From: Zoogloeaceae bacterium
Lineage (GTDB): Bacteria > Pseudomonadota > Gammaproteobacteria > Burkholderiales > Rhodocyclaceae
NCBI GenBank assembly: GCA_024235635.1
Contig: JACKMA010000002.1
Location: 1,054,001 to 1,118,000 of the forward strand
Length of the DNA stretch: 64,000 nucleotides
Direction: 5' to 3'
Shown here piece by piece: positions 25,439-34,158 of the stretch (its first letter is position 1; each line of letters opens with the position of its first letter). The notes below the pieces were generated by a model. It had not been told where the DNA came from and did not search any database. It worked only from the letters and a program-made list of their open reading frames with translations. Both the position numbers and the translations under genes were made by a program.

Positions 25439-25674
25439 GACTGGCTCCTCGAACAGTGGGGAGGAATCACCGGCTGCCGGCATCCTCGCAGGGCAATAGG
25501 GAATTGTGCACGACTTCGACCGATGTCACGTCGATACAACCGGCGGTCGCGCACCGATGCGGCTGACGGCTCGCAGCCATTCACGCCGCCGGTCACCCGG
25601 TGCTTCCGCTGCGATCCGATGTTGTCAGCCCTCGCGCCACGGTTGGCGCGGCGGGCGCTGCCTTGCCCCGTCCC

Positions 25675-27885
25675 TCACGCCCGCGACGCGCTGTCGACCC
25701 CGTCGACGCCGCGCAGTTTCTGCAGCGCCCGGTTCAATGCCGGCACGCCGCCGATCTCGACGGTGAAGCGCATGTGGGCCTTGCCGGACTTGGAACGGGT
25801 ATTGACGGCGATCACGTTGATCTGCTCGCGCGACAGCACGTCGGAGATGTCGCGCAACAGGCCCTGCCGGTCGGAGGCCTCGACCAGCACGTCCATCGGG
25901 TAGATCTGCGGCTTGGTGGTCTCGGCCTGCTCGCCCCATTCGGCGCTGACCACGCGCTCCGGGTGGCGCGCGGCGAGGTGCATGTAGTCGCGACAGTCGA
26001 TGCGGTGGATCGACACGCCACGCCCGCGGGTGACGAAGCCCTCGATGGCATCCGGCGGTGCCGGCCGGCAGCAGCGACCGAGCGAGGTCATCAGCTTGCC
26101 GACGCCGACCACCAGCACCTTGTCGGCATTGTCGACGCCCCGCTCGCGCCCGATCACCATCTCCGGCGGCGGCGCCGCCGGAGCCGGCACCCGTTTGTCG
26201 CCACGGATCGCGACCTGCAGGCTGCGGGCGCCGACGTCACCGCGGCCGACCGCGATGAACATGCCGTCGGCGCTCTTGAAGCCCAGCCGGGTGGCGAGCT
26301 CGTCGACGTTTACCTGGCTGTGGCCTTCGCGCTGCATCTCGCGCACCACCGCGTTGCGACCGCGGCCGAGCAGCTCCTGCTCCTCCTGGGCGCTGAAGAA
26401 CTGCTTGATCTTCTGGCGGGCGCGCCCGGTATGGACGTAGCCCTGCAGCGCGTTCAGCCAGTCGCGGGACGGTCCGCCCTCCTTGGCGGTGATGATCTCC
26501 ACCGTCTGGCCCGATTCGAGCTGGGTGTTGAGCGGCAGCAGGTGGCCGTCGACCTTGGCGCCGCGGCAGCGATGGCCGACCTCGGTATGCAGGCGGTAGG
26601 CGAAATCGACCGGCGTCGCGCCGCGCGGCATGTCGATCACCCGCCCCTGCGGCGTCAACACGTAGATGGTGTCGTCGAGCGAGGCGCGCTTGAACTGCTC
26701 GACCCAGTGGCTGGAGTCGGTCACCTCGTCGCGCCACGACAGCAGGTTGCGCAGCAACGCGATCTTGTCGTCGTAGGCGCTGCCGGCGGCGCCGCTGCCT
26801 TCCTTGTAGCGCCAGTGGGCGGCGATGCCGAGCTCGGCGTGGCGGTGCATCTCGTGGGTGCGGATCTGCACCTCCAGCGCCCGCCCGTCGCCGGCCAGCA
26901 CCGCGGTGTGCAGCGACTGGTAGTTGTTGCCCTTGGGCTTCAGGATGTAGTCGTCGAACTCCTTCTGGATCGGCGTCCAGATCTGGTGCACGATGCCGAG
27001 CACGGCGTAGCAGTCCTTGATGTCGCCGACCAGCACGCGCAGCGCGCGCACGTCATAGACTTGCGAGAAGTCGAGCTTCTTCGCCCGCATCTTGTTGTAG
27101 ATGCTGAAGATGTGCTTGGGCCGCCCGTAGAGTTCGGCGTCGATCCCGACCATGCCGAGCTCGCTGCGCAGGCGTTCGATCGAGCTCTCGATGAACTGCT
27201 CCCGCTCCGAGCGTCGCTCGTCGAGCATCTTGGCGATGCGCTTGTAGGTCTCCGGCTCGAGGAAGCGGAACGACAGATCCTCCATCTCCCACTTGATCTG
27301 CCAGATGCCGAGACGGTTGGCGAGCGGCGCGTAGATCTCCAGGCTCTCGCGCGCCACCTGCTGGCGCGCCTCGCCGGGAAAGTCGGTCAGGTAGCGCAGG
27401 GTCTGGGTACGCGATGCCAGGCGCAGCAGCACCACGCGGATGTCCTCGACCATCGCCAGCAGCATCTTGCGCAGGGTCTCGGTCTGCGAGCGGATCTCGG
27501 CCGGGGTGCTGTACTTGCCGCTCTGCCGCGTCAGCATGCGCAGCCCGTTCAACTTGCGCAGGCCGCGCACCAGCATCGCGACGTGGGCGCCATAGCCGAC
27601 CTCGACGTCCTCGACCGTGCCGCCCTCGTGCTGCGGCACGGCAAACAGGATCGCACCGAGGCGGGCATCGGCGTCGAGCTTCAGCGCGGCGCTGACCAGC
27701 GCCATCCCCATCGCGTGGCTCCAGGTCGGTTCGCCGGTGCCGAGCACGCTGTCGCCGTACAAGCCGCGCGAGTACGTGACCGCCTGCACCACGCGCGCGG
27801 CATCCTCCTGCGCCAGCCCTTCTGTCAGCAGGGGCAGGCAGGCGGCGGCGTCGCCGGAAGCGATCGAATGGGTAACCGAGACCAT
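25675..27885 (-). CDS. relA: GTP pyrophosphokinase RelA, synthetase-type
   Basis: A 736-residue (p)ppGpp synthetase. The N-terminal hydrolase-like domain lacks the HD and ED metal motifs (AILFAVPQHEGG stands where HD should be), so it is inactive. The synthetase domain is complete, with RALRVLV, GNNYQSLHTA, EVQIRT and WRYKEG. The EFDDY motif near residue 308 is the acidic EXDD form that marks RelA rather than bifunctional SpoT. TGS (DMPRGATPVDFAYRLHT), zinc-finger-like (GRCCRPAPPDAI) and ACT domains follow. The ATG at 27885 is 70 bases from the divergent EamA gene. A SpoT hydrolase must be encoded outside the window. Confidence 0.92.
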   Translation of the reverse strand: MVSVTHSIASGDAAACLPLLTEGLAQEDAARVVQAVTYSRGLYGDSVLGTGEPTWSHAMGMALVSAALKLDADARLGAILFAVPQHEGGTVEDVEVGYGAHVAMLVRGLRKLNGLRMLTRQSGKYSTPAEIRSQTETLRKMLLAMVEDIRVVLLRLASRTQTLRYLTDFPGEARQQVARESLEIYAPLANRLGIWQIKWEMEDLSFRFLEPETYKRIAKMLDERRSEREQFIESSIERLRSELGMVGIDAELYGRPKHIFSIYNKMRAKKLDFSQVYDVRALRVLVGDIKDCYAVLGIVHQIWTPIQKEFDDYILKPKGNNYQSLHTAVLAGDGRALEVQIRTHEMHRHAELGIAAHWRYKEGSGAAGSAYDDKIALLRNLLSWRDEVTDSSHWVEQFKRASLDDTIYVLTPQGRVIDMPRGATPVDFAYRLHTEVGHRCRGAKVDGHLLPLNTQLESGQTVEIITAKEGGPSRDWLNALQGYVHTGRARQKIKQFFSAQEEQELLGRGRNAVVREMQREGHSQVNVDELATRLGFKSADGMFIAVGRGDVGARSLQVAIRGDKRVPAPAAPPPEMVIGRERGVDNADKVLVVGVGKLMTSLGRCCRPAPPDAIEGFVTRGRGVSIHRIDCRDYMHLAARHPERVVSAEWGEQAETTKPQIYPMDVLVEASDRQGLLRDISDVLSREQINVIAVNTRSKSGKAHMRFTVEIGGVPALNRALQKLRGVDGVDSASRA

Positions 27886-27955
27886 GGCGCGAATTATCCC
27901 ACAGTGGTGGTGGTGGCCGTGTCGGCGATAATCGGGAATCGTCACCGCCGCCATC

Positions 27956-28849
27956 ATGCCCAGCGTCCTCGCCCATCCCTACCTGCTATTGACCCTGACC
28001 GCCCTCTTCTGGTCGGGCAACATGGTCACTGGCCGCGGCCTGCGCGAAGACGTGCCGCCGATCCTGCTGGCGCTGCTGCGCTGGCTGATCGCACTCGGAC
28101 TGACCCTGCCATTCGCGGCACGGCACTTCGACCGGCAGCAACTGGCGACGATCCGGCGAGCGTGGCCGGCGATGCTGCTGCTCGGCCTGCTCGGCGTCGC
28201 CGGCTACAACACCTTCGCCTATATTGCACTGCAACACACCACTGCCACCAACGCATCCCTGCTCAACAGCTTCATCCCGATCGTCACCATTGCGCTGTCG
28301 TGGGCACTGCTCGGGCGACGCCTGCACGGCGCCGAGGCCCTCGGCGTGCTGGCGTCGATGGCCGGCGTGCTGCTGATCGTCGGCCGCGGCGACCCGGGCG
28401 TGCTGCTGTCGCTGTCGCTCAACCGCGGCGATCTGTGGATGCTGCTGGCGGTGCTGACCTGGGCGCTCTACACGGTCGGCCTGCAGTGGCGCCCGGCCGG
28501 GCTCGATCCGATGGTGATGCTGGCGGCGTTCACGCTGGTCGGGCTGTCGGCGTTGATCCCCGCTGCCGCGGCCGAATACGTGGCCGGCGCGCGCCTCGAG
28601 CTGGGCCCGGGCACGCTGGTGGGCATCCTGTATACCGGCGTCTTTCCCGGCTTTCTCGGCTACGTTTTCTACAATCGAGGCGTGGCCGCGGTGGGGCCCA
28701 ACCGGGGTTCGCTGTTCATCCACCTGATGCCGGCCTTCGGCACCGGTCTGGCCGCCCTCTTCCTCGGCGAGCGGCCCCACTGGTATCACCTGTGCGGCAT
28801 CGTTCTGATTTTTGTCGGGATCGTGATGAACACCCGAAAGGCGCCCTGA
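27956..28849 (+). CDS. EamA/DMT-family membrane transporter
   Basis: A 297-residue inner-membrane protein with about ten hydrophobic helices arranged as two EamA repeats. The first repeat includes FWSGNMVTGRGLRED, a typical start of the drug/metabolite transporter superfamily; the second includes LYTGVFPGFLGYVFYNRGV. Substrate unknown; relatives export amino acids or drugs. Its stop overlaps the ATG of mtfA (TGATG), so both are in one transcript, divergent from relA. Confidence 0.88.
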   Translation: MPSVLAHPYLLLTLTALFWSGNMVTGRGLREDVPPILLALLRWLIALGLTLPFAARHFDRQQLATIRRAWPAMLLLGLLGVAGYNTFAYIALQHTTATNASLLNSFIPIVTIALSWALLGRRLHGAEALGVLASMAGVLLIVGRGDPGVLLSLSLNRGDLWMLLAVLTWALYTVGLQWRPAGLDPMVMLAAFTLVGLSALIPAAAAEYVAGARLELGPGTLVGILYTGVFPGFLGYVFYNRGVAAVGPNRGSLFIHLMPAFGTGLAALFLGERPHWYHLCGIVLIFVGIVMNTRKAP

Positions 28850-29658
28850 TGTTCCATCTGCACGATCTGTTCCGCAACGGGCGCCGGGACGACGACGCCG
28901 CGGTCGATGAAAGCGTCTGGGCATGGATCGAGTCGGACCTGCCCTTCCTCGAGTTCGTGCCGGCCGAGATGCGGCCGCGGCTGCGCGAACTGGCCACCGA
29001 GATCCTGCGCGACAAGGAATTCCACGGCGCCCACGGCCTCGAGGTGGACGACCGCATGATGCTGTCGATCGCCCTGCAGGCGGCGCTGTTGATCCTGCGC
29101 CTGGGCAGCGGCTGTTACCGCGGTTGGGTCGGCATCGTCGTCTACCCGGGCGATTTCATGATCCCTCGCAGCGTCGTCGACGAGGCCGGCGTGGTACACG
29201 AGTACGACGAACCGGTCCTCGGCGAGGCCTGGGAAGGGGGGCCGGTACTGGTGTCATGGACCGCGGGTGGTGGCGGCCTGCGCGAGCTCAACGTCGTGAT
29301 CCACGAGTTCGCCCACAAGCTCGACATGGCCAACGGCGATGCCGACGGACTGCCGGTGCTGACCCCGGACATCGACGTCGTCCGCTGGTCGAAGGCGTTC
29401 GGTCAGGCCTTCGACGATTTCCGGCGCCGTGTGGACAGCGGCGAATTGACCGCGATCGATCCCTACGCGAGCGAATCGCCGGCCGAGTTCTATGCAGTTC
29501 TGTCCGAAGCCTTCTTCCTGATGCCGCTGCGCTTACGTGCCGAGTATCCGCGGGTCTATGCCTTGCTCGCCGAGCTCTACGGCGTAGACACCGCCGAGGG
29601 CGAGGCCACCGCGGTCGCCCGGCGCTGGCGCATGGACCACGGCGCCACCGACCAATAA
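28849..29658 (+). CDS. mtfA: MtfA-like zinc metallopeptidase
   Basis: A 269-residue soluble protein. The zinc-binding motif HEFAH is at about residues 152-156, with the downstream acidic region typical of MtfA (a glutamate in ESPAEFYAVLSEAFF). MtfA in enteric bacteria is an aminopeptidase that binds the regulator Mlc; in betaproteobacteria without that sugar system its partner is unknown. The ATG overlaps the upstream transporter stop, with AAAGG as a ribosome site. Length and motifs are normal. Confidence 0.88.
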   Translation: MFHLHDLFRNGRRDDDAAVDESVWAWIESDLPFLEFVPAEMRPRLRELATEILRDKEFHGAHGLEVDDRMMLSIALQAALLILRLGSGCYRGWVGIVVYPGDFMIPRSVVDEAGVVHEYDEPVLGEAWEGGPVLVSWTAGGGGLRELNVVIHEFAHKLDMANGDADGLPVLTPDIDVVRWSKAFGQAFDDFRRRVDSGELTAIDPYASESPAEFYAVLSEAFFLMPLRLRAEYPRVYALLAELYGVDTAEGEATAVARRWRMDHGATDQ

Positions 29659-29924
29659 CGCCGACCGCGGCGTACGGCCCTGCAGTTCTCTCGCCAGCCG
29701 GCAGGCGGCGTGCTTCGCCCTGCCGGCGCACCACGCGGGCGTCGCTTTCCAGCTCGTTTGTCGCCCCCGACCCGCTCAGCGGCGCACGCGCGGACCATGC
29801 CGACCGCCAGCATTTGCCGGCGGCGTGATCGTCTTCTACGCTGAGAACGCGTTTGCCGGTTTCGTGGCAGGAGAGCTTGCGGCCGTCGGCAGGCGCGTAC
29901 GAAATCCATCTGGAGGACGACTTT

Positions 29925-30353
29925 ATGACCATTACCTGGATCCTGGTTGCCAACGCCAGCCTCGCGAAACTGTACGCAAACCTCGGCCCCAACAAGGGTC
30001 TGAAGCTGGTCAAGGAACTGGACCACCCGGAGAGTCGGCAGAAGAACGCCGATCTGGTCACCGATCGCAGCGGCACCGGCCACGGCGACGGCTCCTACGA
30101 GCCGCCGACCGCACCGAAGGAACACGCCGCGCGAAGTTTCGCGCAGGAGATCGCGCGCGAGTTCTATGCCGGGCGCAACCGCCAGGCTTTCGCCCGGGCG
30201 ATCCTGGTCGCGCCGCCCGGTTTCATGGGGCTGCTCAACGCCAGCATCGACGGCCCCACCGCGCAACTGGTCTCCGATCGCTTCGAGAAGGACTACACCA
30301 AGGCCTCCGAATCGCAGCTCAAGGAAAGGTTGTCCGCCTGCATCTTTCTTTAG
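29925..30353 (+). CDS. Host attachment protein family
   Basis: A 142-residue protein of the host-attachment family first described in plant-associated bacteria and related in fold to release-factor-like baeRF proteins. The opening TWILVANASLAKLY and the segments DLVTDRSGTGHG and ARAILVAPPGFMGLL are diagnostic. No signal peptide, so an attachment role is doubtful; a ribosome- or RNA-related role is suggested by the fold. The start is fixed by TGGAGGACG upstream. A strong terminator follows 22 bases after the stop. Confidence 0.85.
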   Translation: MTITWILVANASLAKLYANLGPNKGLKLVKELDHPESRQKNADLVTDRSGTGHGDGSYEPPTAPKEHAARSFAQEIAREFYAGRNRQAFARAILVAPPGFMGLLNASIDGPTAQLVSDRFEKDYTKASESQLKERLSACIFL

Positions 30354-30375
30354 TCACTCACCCGGCCCACCATCG

Positions 30376-30404
30376 AAAAGGGGTGCCGAGCGGCACCCCT
30401 TTTT
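30376..30404. terminator. Bidirectional intrinsic terminator
   Basis: Stem GGGGTGCC (30380-30387) with GGCACCCC (30392-30399), four-base loop, preceded by AAAA and followed by TTTTT. It sits between the rightward host-attachment gene and a leftward gene, so it can end both transcripts. Confidence 0.92.
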
Positions 30405-30430
30405 GCGGTCGCCCGATCGCCTTCGCTGCG

Positions 30431-30991
30431 TCAGTCGATTGTCAGCTTGACGAACCAGCGCGACGACGGATCGATCTCGGTGATGTCGGCATCGGCGAAC
30501 GGCGGCACGCCCGGATCGTCCGGCGGCGCGCCGATCAGGTTCAGATCCACCGCGTGGGGCGTGCCGACCAGGCCCTCGCCGTCGGCCTCGAGACGATAGT
30601 AGAGGCCGTTCCACAGCTTCGCGCCGAAGTCCTTCGGCGCCTTGAACAGAAACAGCAGCGAGTGCTCGAGCCAGCGCAGGTCACCATCGCGGACGATGCC
30701 CGGCTGCGGATAGGGATAGGGCACGTGACACTGGATCTCTTCGGCTGATTCCAGGCACTTGAACTCCTTCATCGACAGGAAGAAGTCCTTGAAGCGCTCG
30801 TGGGCGATGTCGAGTTCGAAACGGGTCACGTCGCCGTCGGGCTCGAAATGCACGCGGCCGATGTCGACCACGCTGCCGTCGCGGGCATGCAGGCGCACGC
30901 GCTTGTCGCCCACCAGTTCCAGACCCCAGGCCGACACGCTCACCGCCATCGCGGTGATTGCCGCCGCGGCCCTGCCACACATCTGATTCAT
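30431..30991 (-). CDS. Secreted hypothetical protein
   Basis: A 186-residue exported protein that I do not recognise. A short signal (MNQMCGRAAAAITAMAVSVS, cleavage near AWG) precedes a beta-rich domain with GDKRVRLHARDGSVVDIGRV, a cysteine pair (FKCLESAEEIQC) and a tyrosine/proline-rich VPYPYPQP stretch. The start at 30991 was chosen for GGAGG nine bases upstream; a GTG at 30997 is too close to that site. It is followed 3' by the bidirectional terminator, and 23 bases upstream lies the end of thpR on the same strand. Confidence 0.7.
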   Translation of the reverse strand: MNQMCGRAAAAITAMAVSVSAWGLELVGDKRVRLHARDGSVVDIGRVHFEPDGDVTRFELDIAHERFKDFFLSMKEFKCLESAEEIQCHVPYPYPQPGIVRDGDLRWLEHSLLFLFKAPKDFGAKLWNGLYYRLEADGEGLVGTPHAVDLNLIGAPPDDPGVPPFADADITEIDPSSRWFVKLTID

Positions 30992-31013
30992 GGGCACTCA
31001 CCTCCGAGAGCCA

Positions 31014-31562
31014 CTATACCCCGCTGGCCGCGCCGGCGCCGAGCCCGAACCGTGCGAGCACCCGATAACGCGCACCGGCGGCTTCGAGCTCGGAACCCAC
31101 CAGCACGAATTCACGGCATGCCCACGCCAGCGCCGGCGGCTCGGCAGGCGCCAGCCCCCGCGCCCGGCGGAACAGAGTCACGTGGGGCCTGAAGGCCCGC
31201 CGCTCTACCGGCAGTTCGAGGGCAGCGAGGCCGTCGCGCAAGGAAGCGGCCAGGCCGGCCGCCGCGGGCGGCACCACGCTGCAGCCGGTCCAGACGATGC
31301 CGCTGCGCCGCCACAGCCCGATGCGGTCGAAGGCCAGTACGAAGTCCGCGGCGTCCAGCGACGCGGCCATGGCCTCGATCGCCGGGCGTCGCTCGCGCGC
31401 GACCGAACCAATGAAGGCCAGCGTCAGGTGCAGACGATCGCCACCGATCCGGCGCCCACCCTGGCAGACGAGGCCGGCCGCATAGTCCGCCATCGACTGC
31501 GTCTCGACCGCCGACGGCCACAGTGCGAAGAACAGCCGATCGCTGCCGGGCTCAGCGTTCAC
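31014..31562 (-). CDS. thpR: RNA 2',3'-cyclic phosphodiesterase (2H family)
   Basis: A 182-residue 2H phosphoesterase that opens 2',3'-cyclic RNA ends and may ligate 2'-5' RNA. The two HxTx motifs are present: HLTL at residues 45-48 and HVTL at 127-130, with the family opening RLFFALWP. The start is a GTG at 31562, inside the end of ispF (11-base overlap), so translation is coupled to ispF. Confidence 0.9.
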   Translation of the reverse strand: MNAEPGSDRLFFALWPSAVETQSMADYAAGLVCQGGRRIGGDRLHLTLAFIGSVARERRPAIEAMAASLDAADFVLAFDRIGLWRRSGIVWTGCSVVPPAAAGLAASLRDGLAALELPVERRAFRPHVTLFRRARGLAPAEPPALAWACREFVLVGSELEAAGARYRVLARFGLGAGAASGV

Positions 31563-32040
31563 GCAGCAGCAGCACCACCGCCTGCGCCGCGATACCCTCG
31601 CCGCGGCCGGTAAAGCCGAGCATCTCGGTGGTCTTGCCCTTGACGTTGACCCGCGCGGCCGGCACCGACAGGTCGGCAGCGATGTTGGCGACCATCGCCG
31701 GCACGTGCGGCAGCAGGCGCGGCGCGCGCGCGATCACGGTGGCATCGACGTTGCCGACACGCATGCCGGTGGCCGTCACCGCTGCGACCGCGGCGCGCAG
31801 CAGTTCGCGGCTGTCGGCGCCCTCGTAGCGCGGGTCGGTGTCCGGGAAATGGCGGCCGATGTCGCCCAGCGCAGCCGCACCGAGCAGGGCGTCGGTGATC
31901 GCATGCAGCAGGACGTCGGCGTCGGAGTGGCCGAGCAGGCCGCGCTCGTGGGGAATCTTCACGCCACCGATGATCAGCGCTCGCCCCGGCACCAGCGCAT
32001 GCACGTCGAAGCCCTGTCCGATGGCGAACGGCAGATCCAT
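31552..32040 (-). CDS. ispF: 2-C-methyl-D-erythritol 2,4-cyclodiphosphate synthase
   Basis: MEP-pathway enzyme of 162 residues forming the cyclic diphosphate. It has GQGFDVHAL with the metal-binding Asp and His, LLGHSDADVLLHAITDAL, DTDPRYEGADS, and the C-terminal KGKTTEMLGFTGRGEGI. It starts one base after the ispD stop, and the pair ispD-ispF is a standard proteobacterial arrangement. Functions as a trimer with a zinc ion. Confidence 0.97.
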   Translation of the reverse strand: MDLPFAIGQGFDVHALVPGRALIIGGVKIPHERGLLGHSDADVLLHAITDALLGAAALGDIGRHFPDTDPRYEGADSRELLRAAVAAVTATGMRVGNVDATVIARAPRLLPHVPAMVANIAADLSVPAARVNVKGKTTEMLGFTGRGEGIAAQAVVLLLRER

Positions 32041-32041
32041 G

Positions 32042-32743
32042 TCAGCGCGCCCGGTTCTCGAGAATCCACTCGGCGACGTGGAGATCCAGCGGATAGGTCA
32101 CCTTGAGGTTGGTGGCGTCGCCTTCGACCAGCCGCGGGTGCAGGCCGGCGGCCTCGATCGCGCTGGCCTCGTCGGTGACCTCGCGCGCCCGCTCGAGGGC
32201 GCGGCGCAGCATGATGTAGCGGAACATCTGCGGTGTCTGGGCCTGCCACAGGCGCTCGCGGGATACCGTCTCGATACTGTGGCCGTGACCATCGTCGCGC
32301 TTCAGCGTATCGGCCACCGGCACTGCCAGCAGTCCGCCGACCTCGTCGTCGGCGAGGCTCTGCAACAGTCGCTCGAGGTGCCACGGAGCGAGGCAGGGCC
32401 GCGCCGCGTCGTGCACCAGCACCCAGTCGGAATCGGCCATGTCGTCGCGGATCGCGCGCAAGCCGTTCAGCACGCTGTCGGCGCGCGACGCACCGCCGCA
32501 GAACAGGCTGACCAACTTGGGTTCGAGCGCCGACCAGTCGTAGCGGTCCCATTCCTGGTCGCCGACCGACAGCACGACATAGACGCGATCGATGTCCGGC
32601 GCCGCGCACAGGGTTTCGACGGCATGGCGGATCAGCGGCCGCCCCAGCAGTTCGAGATACTGCTTCGGCCGCCCGGACTTCATCCGGTTGCCGCTGCCGG
32701 CAGCCGGTACCAGGGCGACGTGGCGGGGTCGGGGTCGTTGCAT
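32042..32743 (-). CDS. ispD: 2-C-methyl-D-erythritol 4-phosphate cytidylyltransferase
   Basis: MEP-pathway enzyme of 233 residues that joins CTP with methylerythritol phosphate. The nucleotide-binding loop ALVPAAGSGNRMKSGRPKQY at the N-terminus, the GGASRADSVLNGL segment, VHDAARPC and the late GDATNLKVTYPLDL are all present. First gene of the ispD-ispF-thpR operon. Usually mfd or ftsB is close; here those genes lie 5 and 15 kb away. Confidence 0.97.
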   Translation of the reverse strand: MQRPRPRHVALVPAAGSGNRMKSGRPKQYLELLGRPLIRHAVETLCAAPDIDRVYVVLSVGDQEWDRYDWSALEPKLVSLFCGGASRADSVLNGLRAIRDDMADSDWVLVHDAARPCLAPWHLERLLQSLADDEVGGLLAVPVADTLKRDDGHGHSIETVSRERLWQAQTPQMFRYIMLRRALERAREVTDEASAIEAAGLHPRLVEGDATNLKVTYPLDLHVAEWILENRAR

Positions 32744-32888
32744 GGATCGATTTTACACGGACCGATCCGGCCGGCCCCGCGACGCGCGGCGTCAGCGCCA
32801 ACGCGGCGATCCCGGGCGGCTTCTGATTTGCCCGACAGCGGCGCGCCGGGCACGGCGTTGGCACACGCGATCGACCGCGGTCGGTCGA

Positions 32889-33260
32889 TCAGGGGTGGAT
32901 CTGCCGCCGGCCGTGCTCGCTCACGATGACGATGGGTCCGCCGCCGTTGTCGACGACGATGGTGTTCTCGCCGCTCGCATCGCGCTCGGCAGCATGCGTC
33001 ACGCTGCACTTCTTGTTGATCGGACAGCGCACGAAGCTAAGGCGCAATTCGCCGTCGGTACGCTCGGCATCGGCACCGGGGCAGTAGTAGAGGGTCTCCG
33101 ACATGACCCGGTAGCGTATCTTCGACCGGGTCTCGTCGAGCGCCTCGACGCTGATGTTGGAAAGCTGGTCGGGTTCGTAGTGGTTCATCGACGGCTCCTT
33201 GCAGCTCGCAGGCAACGCGAAAAAGAATAGAAGCGCGATTCTCGCGCACAGTCCCTTCAT
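32889..33260 (-). CDS. Small lipoprotein, possible immunity partner
   Basis: A 123-residue predicted lipoprotein: the signal MKGLCARIALLFFFALPASC ends with Cys20 as the lipidation residue. The mature part is short and acidic with three further cysteines (YYC, RCP, KCS) and a beta-rich C-terminus ending HGRRQIHP. No named family recognised. It follows the amidase-like gene at 33290 by 29 bases on the same strand; a periplasmic lipoprotein next to a cell-wall hydrolase suggests an immunity protein, which is inference. Ribosome site GGAG five bases before the ATG. Confidence 0.65.
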   Translation of the reverse strand: MKGLCARIALLFFFALPASCKEPSMNHYEPDQLSNISVEALDETRSKIRYRVMSETLYYCPGADAERTDGELRLSFVRCPINKKCSVTHAAERDASGENTIVVDNGGGPIVIVSEHGRRQIHP

Positions 33261-33289
33261 GGCCACTCCACAGTTTCCGGGCTCGCCGG

Positions 33290-33778
33290 TCAAGAACTGG
33301 ACGAACCGAGCGACGAGGCGGGGTTCTTCCTGAGTGCCTTCGGCGCATGGATGCTGGTGGGATCTTTCTGCTCCAGCAGCAGGATGTTGCGGCCGAGTTC
33401 CCGCGGCGTCTCGATGCCGAGGTAGTCGTCGGCGTCCACATCCTCGCGTACCACGGCCCACACGATCTCGCTCGCCCAGGACGAACAGTTGTTGGTGTAG
33501 CGCCAAGCCACGTTGGCCGTCATCAAGGCATTGAAGTGATCGGCCTGGGCGTCGCTGAGCTTGTAGTAGCGGCTGGCCGCCGCCTTGTCGCCAGCCTCCA
33601 TGCCGACCCGGATGTCCGAGTCGTCGCCATTGTCGACCGTGTTGGGATGCGCATCCGGCCACAAGCCGTAGAAGGTCGTCTTGCCCTTCTCGGTGATCGT
33701 CAACCATGCGTGACCGGCGGTGAAGCCGTGCTCGTCCCCCGCCACGTTGCTGTGAATGCCAAGAATCATTCCGGCCAC
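33290..33778 (-). CDS. Putative permuted papain-like amidase (possible secreted effector)
   Basis: A 162-residue protein with no signal peptide. AGHAWLTI carries a candidate catalytic His and YTNNCSSWASE a candidate nucleophilic Cys, separated by about 70 residues in the His-then-Cys order of circularly permuted NlpC/P60-like peptidases. YGLWPDAHP and VDADDYLGIETPREL complete a recognisable but unnamed family. The start is a GTG at 33778, with GGAGG seven bases upstream; the ATG at 33808 lacks a ribosome site. Pairing with the downstream lipoprotein fits a type VI amidase effector/immunity pair, but no secretion genes are in the window. Confidence 0.6.
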   Translation of the reverse strand: MAGMILGIHSNVAGDEHGFTAGHAWLTITEKGKTTFYGLWPDAHPNTVDNGDDSDIRVGMEAGDKAAASRYYKLSDAQADHFNALMTANVAWRYTNNCSSWASEIVWAVVREDVDADDYLGIETPRELGRNILLLEQKDPTSIHAPKALRKNPASSLGSSSS

Positions 33779-33848
33779 TGCGCCTCCTCCGATGCGTCGA
33801 CCCGTCATATCGGGATCGAACGATTGATTCGAATCGGCGGCTGGGGGC

Positions 33849-33897
33849 CGGACCGATCACCGACGCGGCGCGCTGCGCCGGGTCGGTGATCGGTCCG
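33849..33897. repeat. Long perfect inverted repeat with inner stem
   Basis: Arms of 16 bases (33849-33864 and 33882-33897), perfect, read CGGACCGATCACCGAC on the plus strand. The 17-base loop contains a second stem, GGCGC (33867-33871) with GCGCC (33875-33879). No T-run on either strand. It lies 71 bases upstream of the leftward amidase-like gene. Confidence 0.85.
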
Positions 33898-34117
33898 CCG
33901 GCATGTCGCCACCGCGGCAACGGACCGCATGCGCGCGCAGCCTGTCGCCTGCCGAGATTCGTTTCTATGACAAACGGGACCAACTTTCAATAACCGCGGC
34001 ACGCTGAATCCGCAATGCGTCACGCTGGCGCCGAACGCGGCGGCCTTGCACGCGCCGCGGCGGGCACGACGACGGGCCGGGCACTCGCCATTGCTCGGCG
34101 CCGATCGGCCTTCCATC

Positions 34118-34123
34118 TATAAT
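34118..34123 (+). promoter_or_regulatory. Possible -10 element before amrB
   Basis: A TATAAT hexamer in an otherwise GC-rich region, 36 bases before the ATG at 34159. No good -35 at 17 bases; the nearest TTGCTC (34091) is 21 bases away. It argues against the in-frame TTG at 34123 as the amrB start. Confidence 0.35.
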
Positions 34124-34158
34124 TGAATTCTAAGATAGCTCCGCACCGGACGACTCCG

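Larger units (their letters stand above)
33779..34158. other. Intergenic region with a large hairpin and a promoter element
   Basis: No gene seen in 380 bases. It holds a long perfect stem at 33849-33897 and a TATAAT at 34118. The segment 33900-34080 is AT-richer than coding sequence in places (TTCGTTTCTATGACAAACGG) but has no convincing frame. Confidence 0.6.

Noticed and set aside
25600..29658. A 1352-codon open frame running through relA, the transporter and mtfA
   Set aside because: Only its last 269 codons (mtfA, from 28849) are supported; the rest is the antisense of relA and an out-of-frame read of the transporter.
30431..30997. GTG at 30997 as the start of the secreted hypothetical protein
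   Set aside because: It is too close to the GGAGG site; the ATG two codons later has a normal distance.
33849..33897. The long hairpin as an intrinsic terminator
   Set aside because: Neither strand has a T-run after the stem.
34123..34125. TTG as the amrB start
   Set aside because: It shares a base with a likely TATAAT -10 element (34118-34123), so it would lie before the transcript begins.
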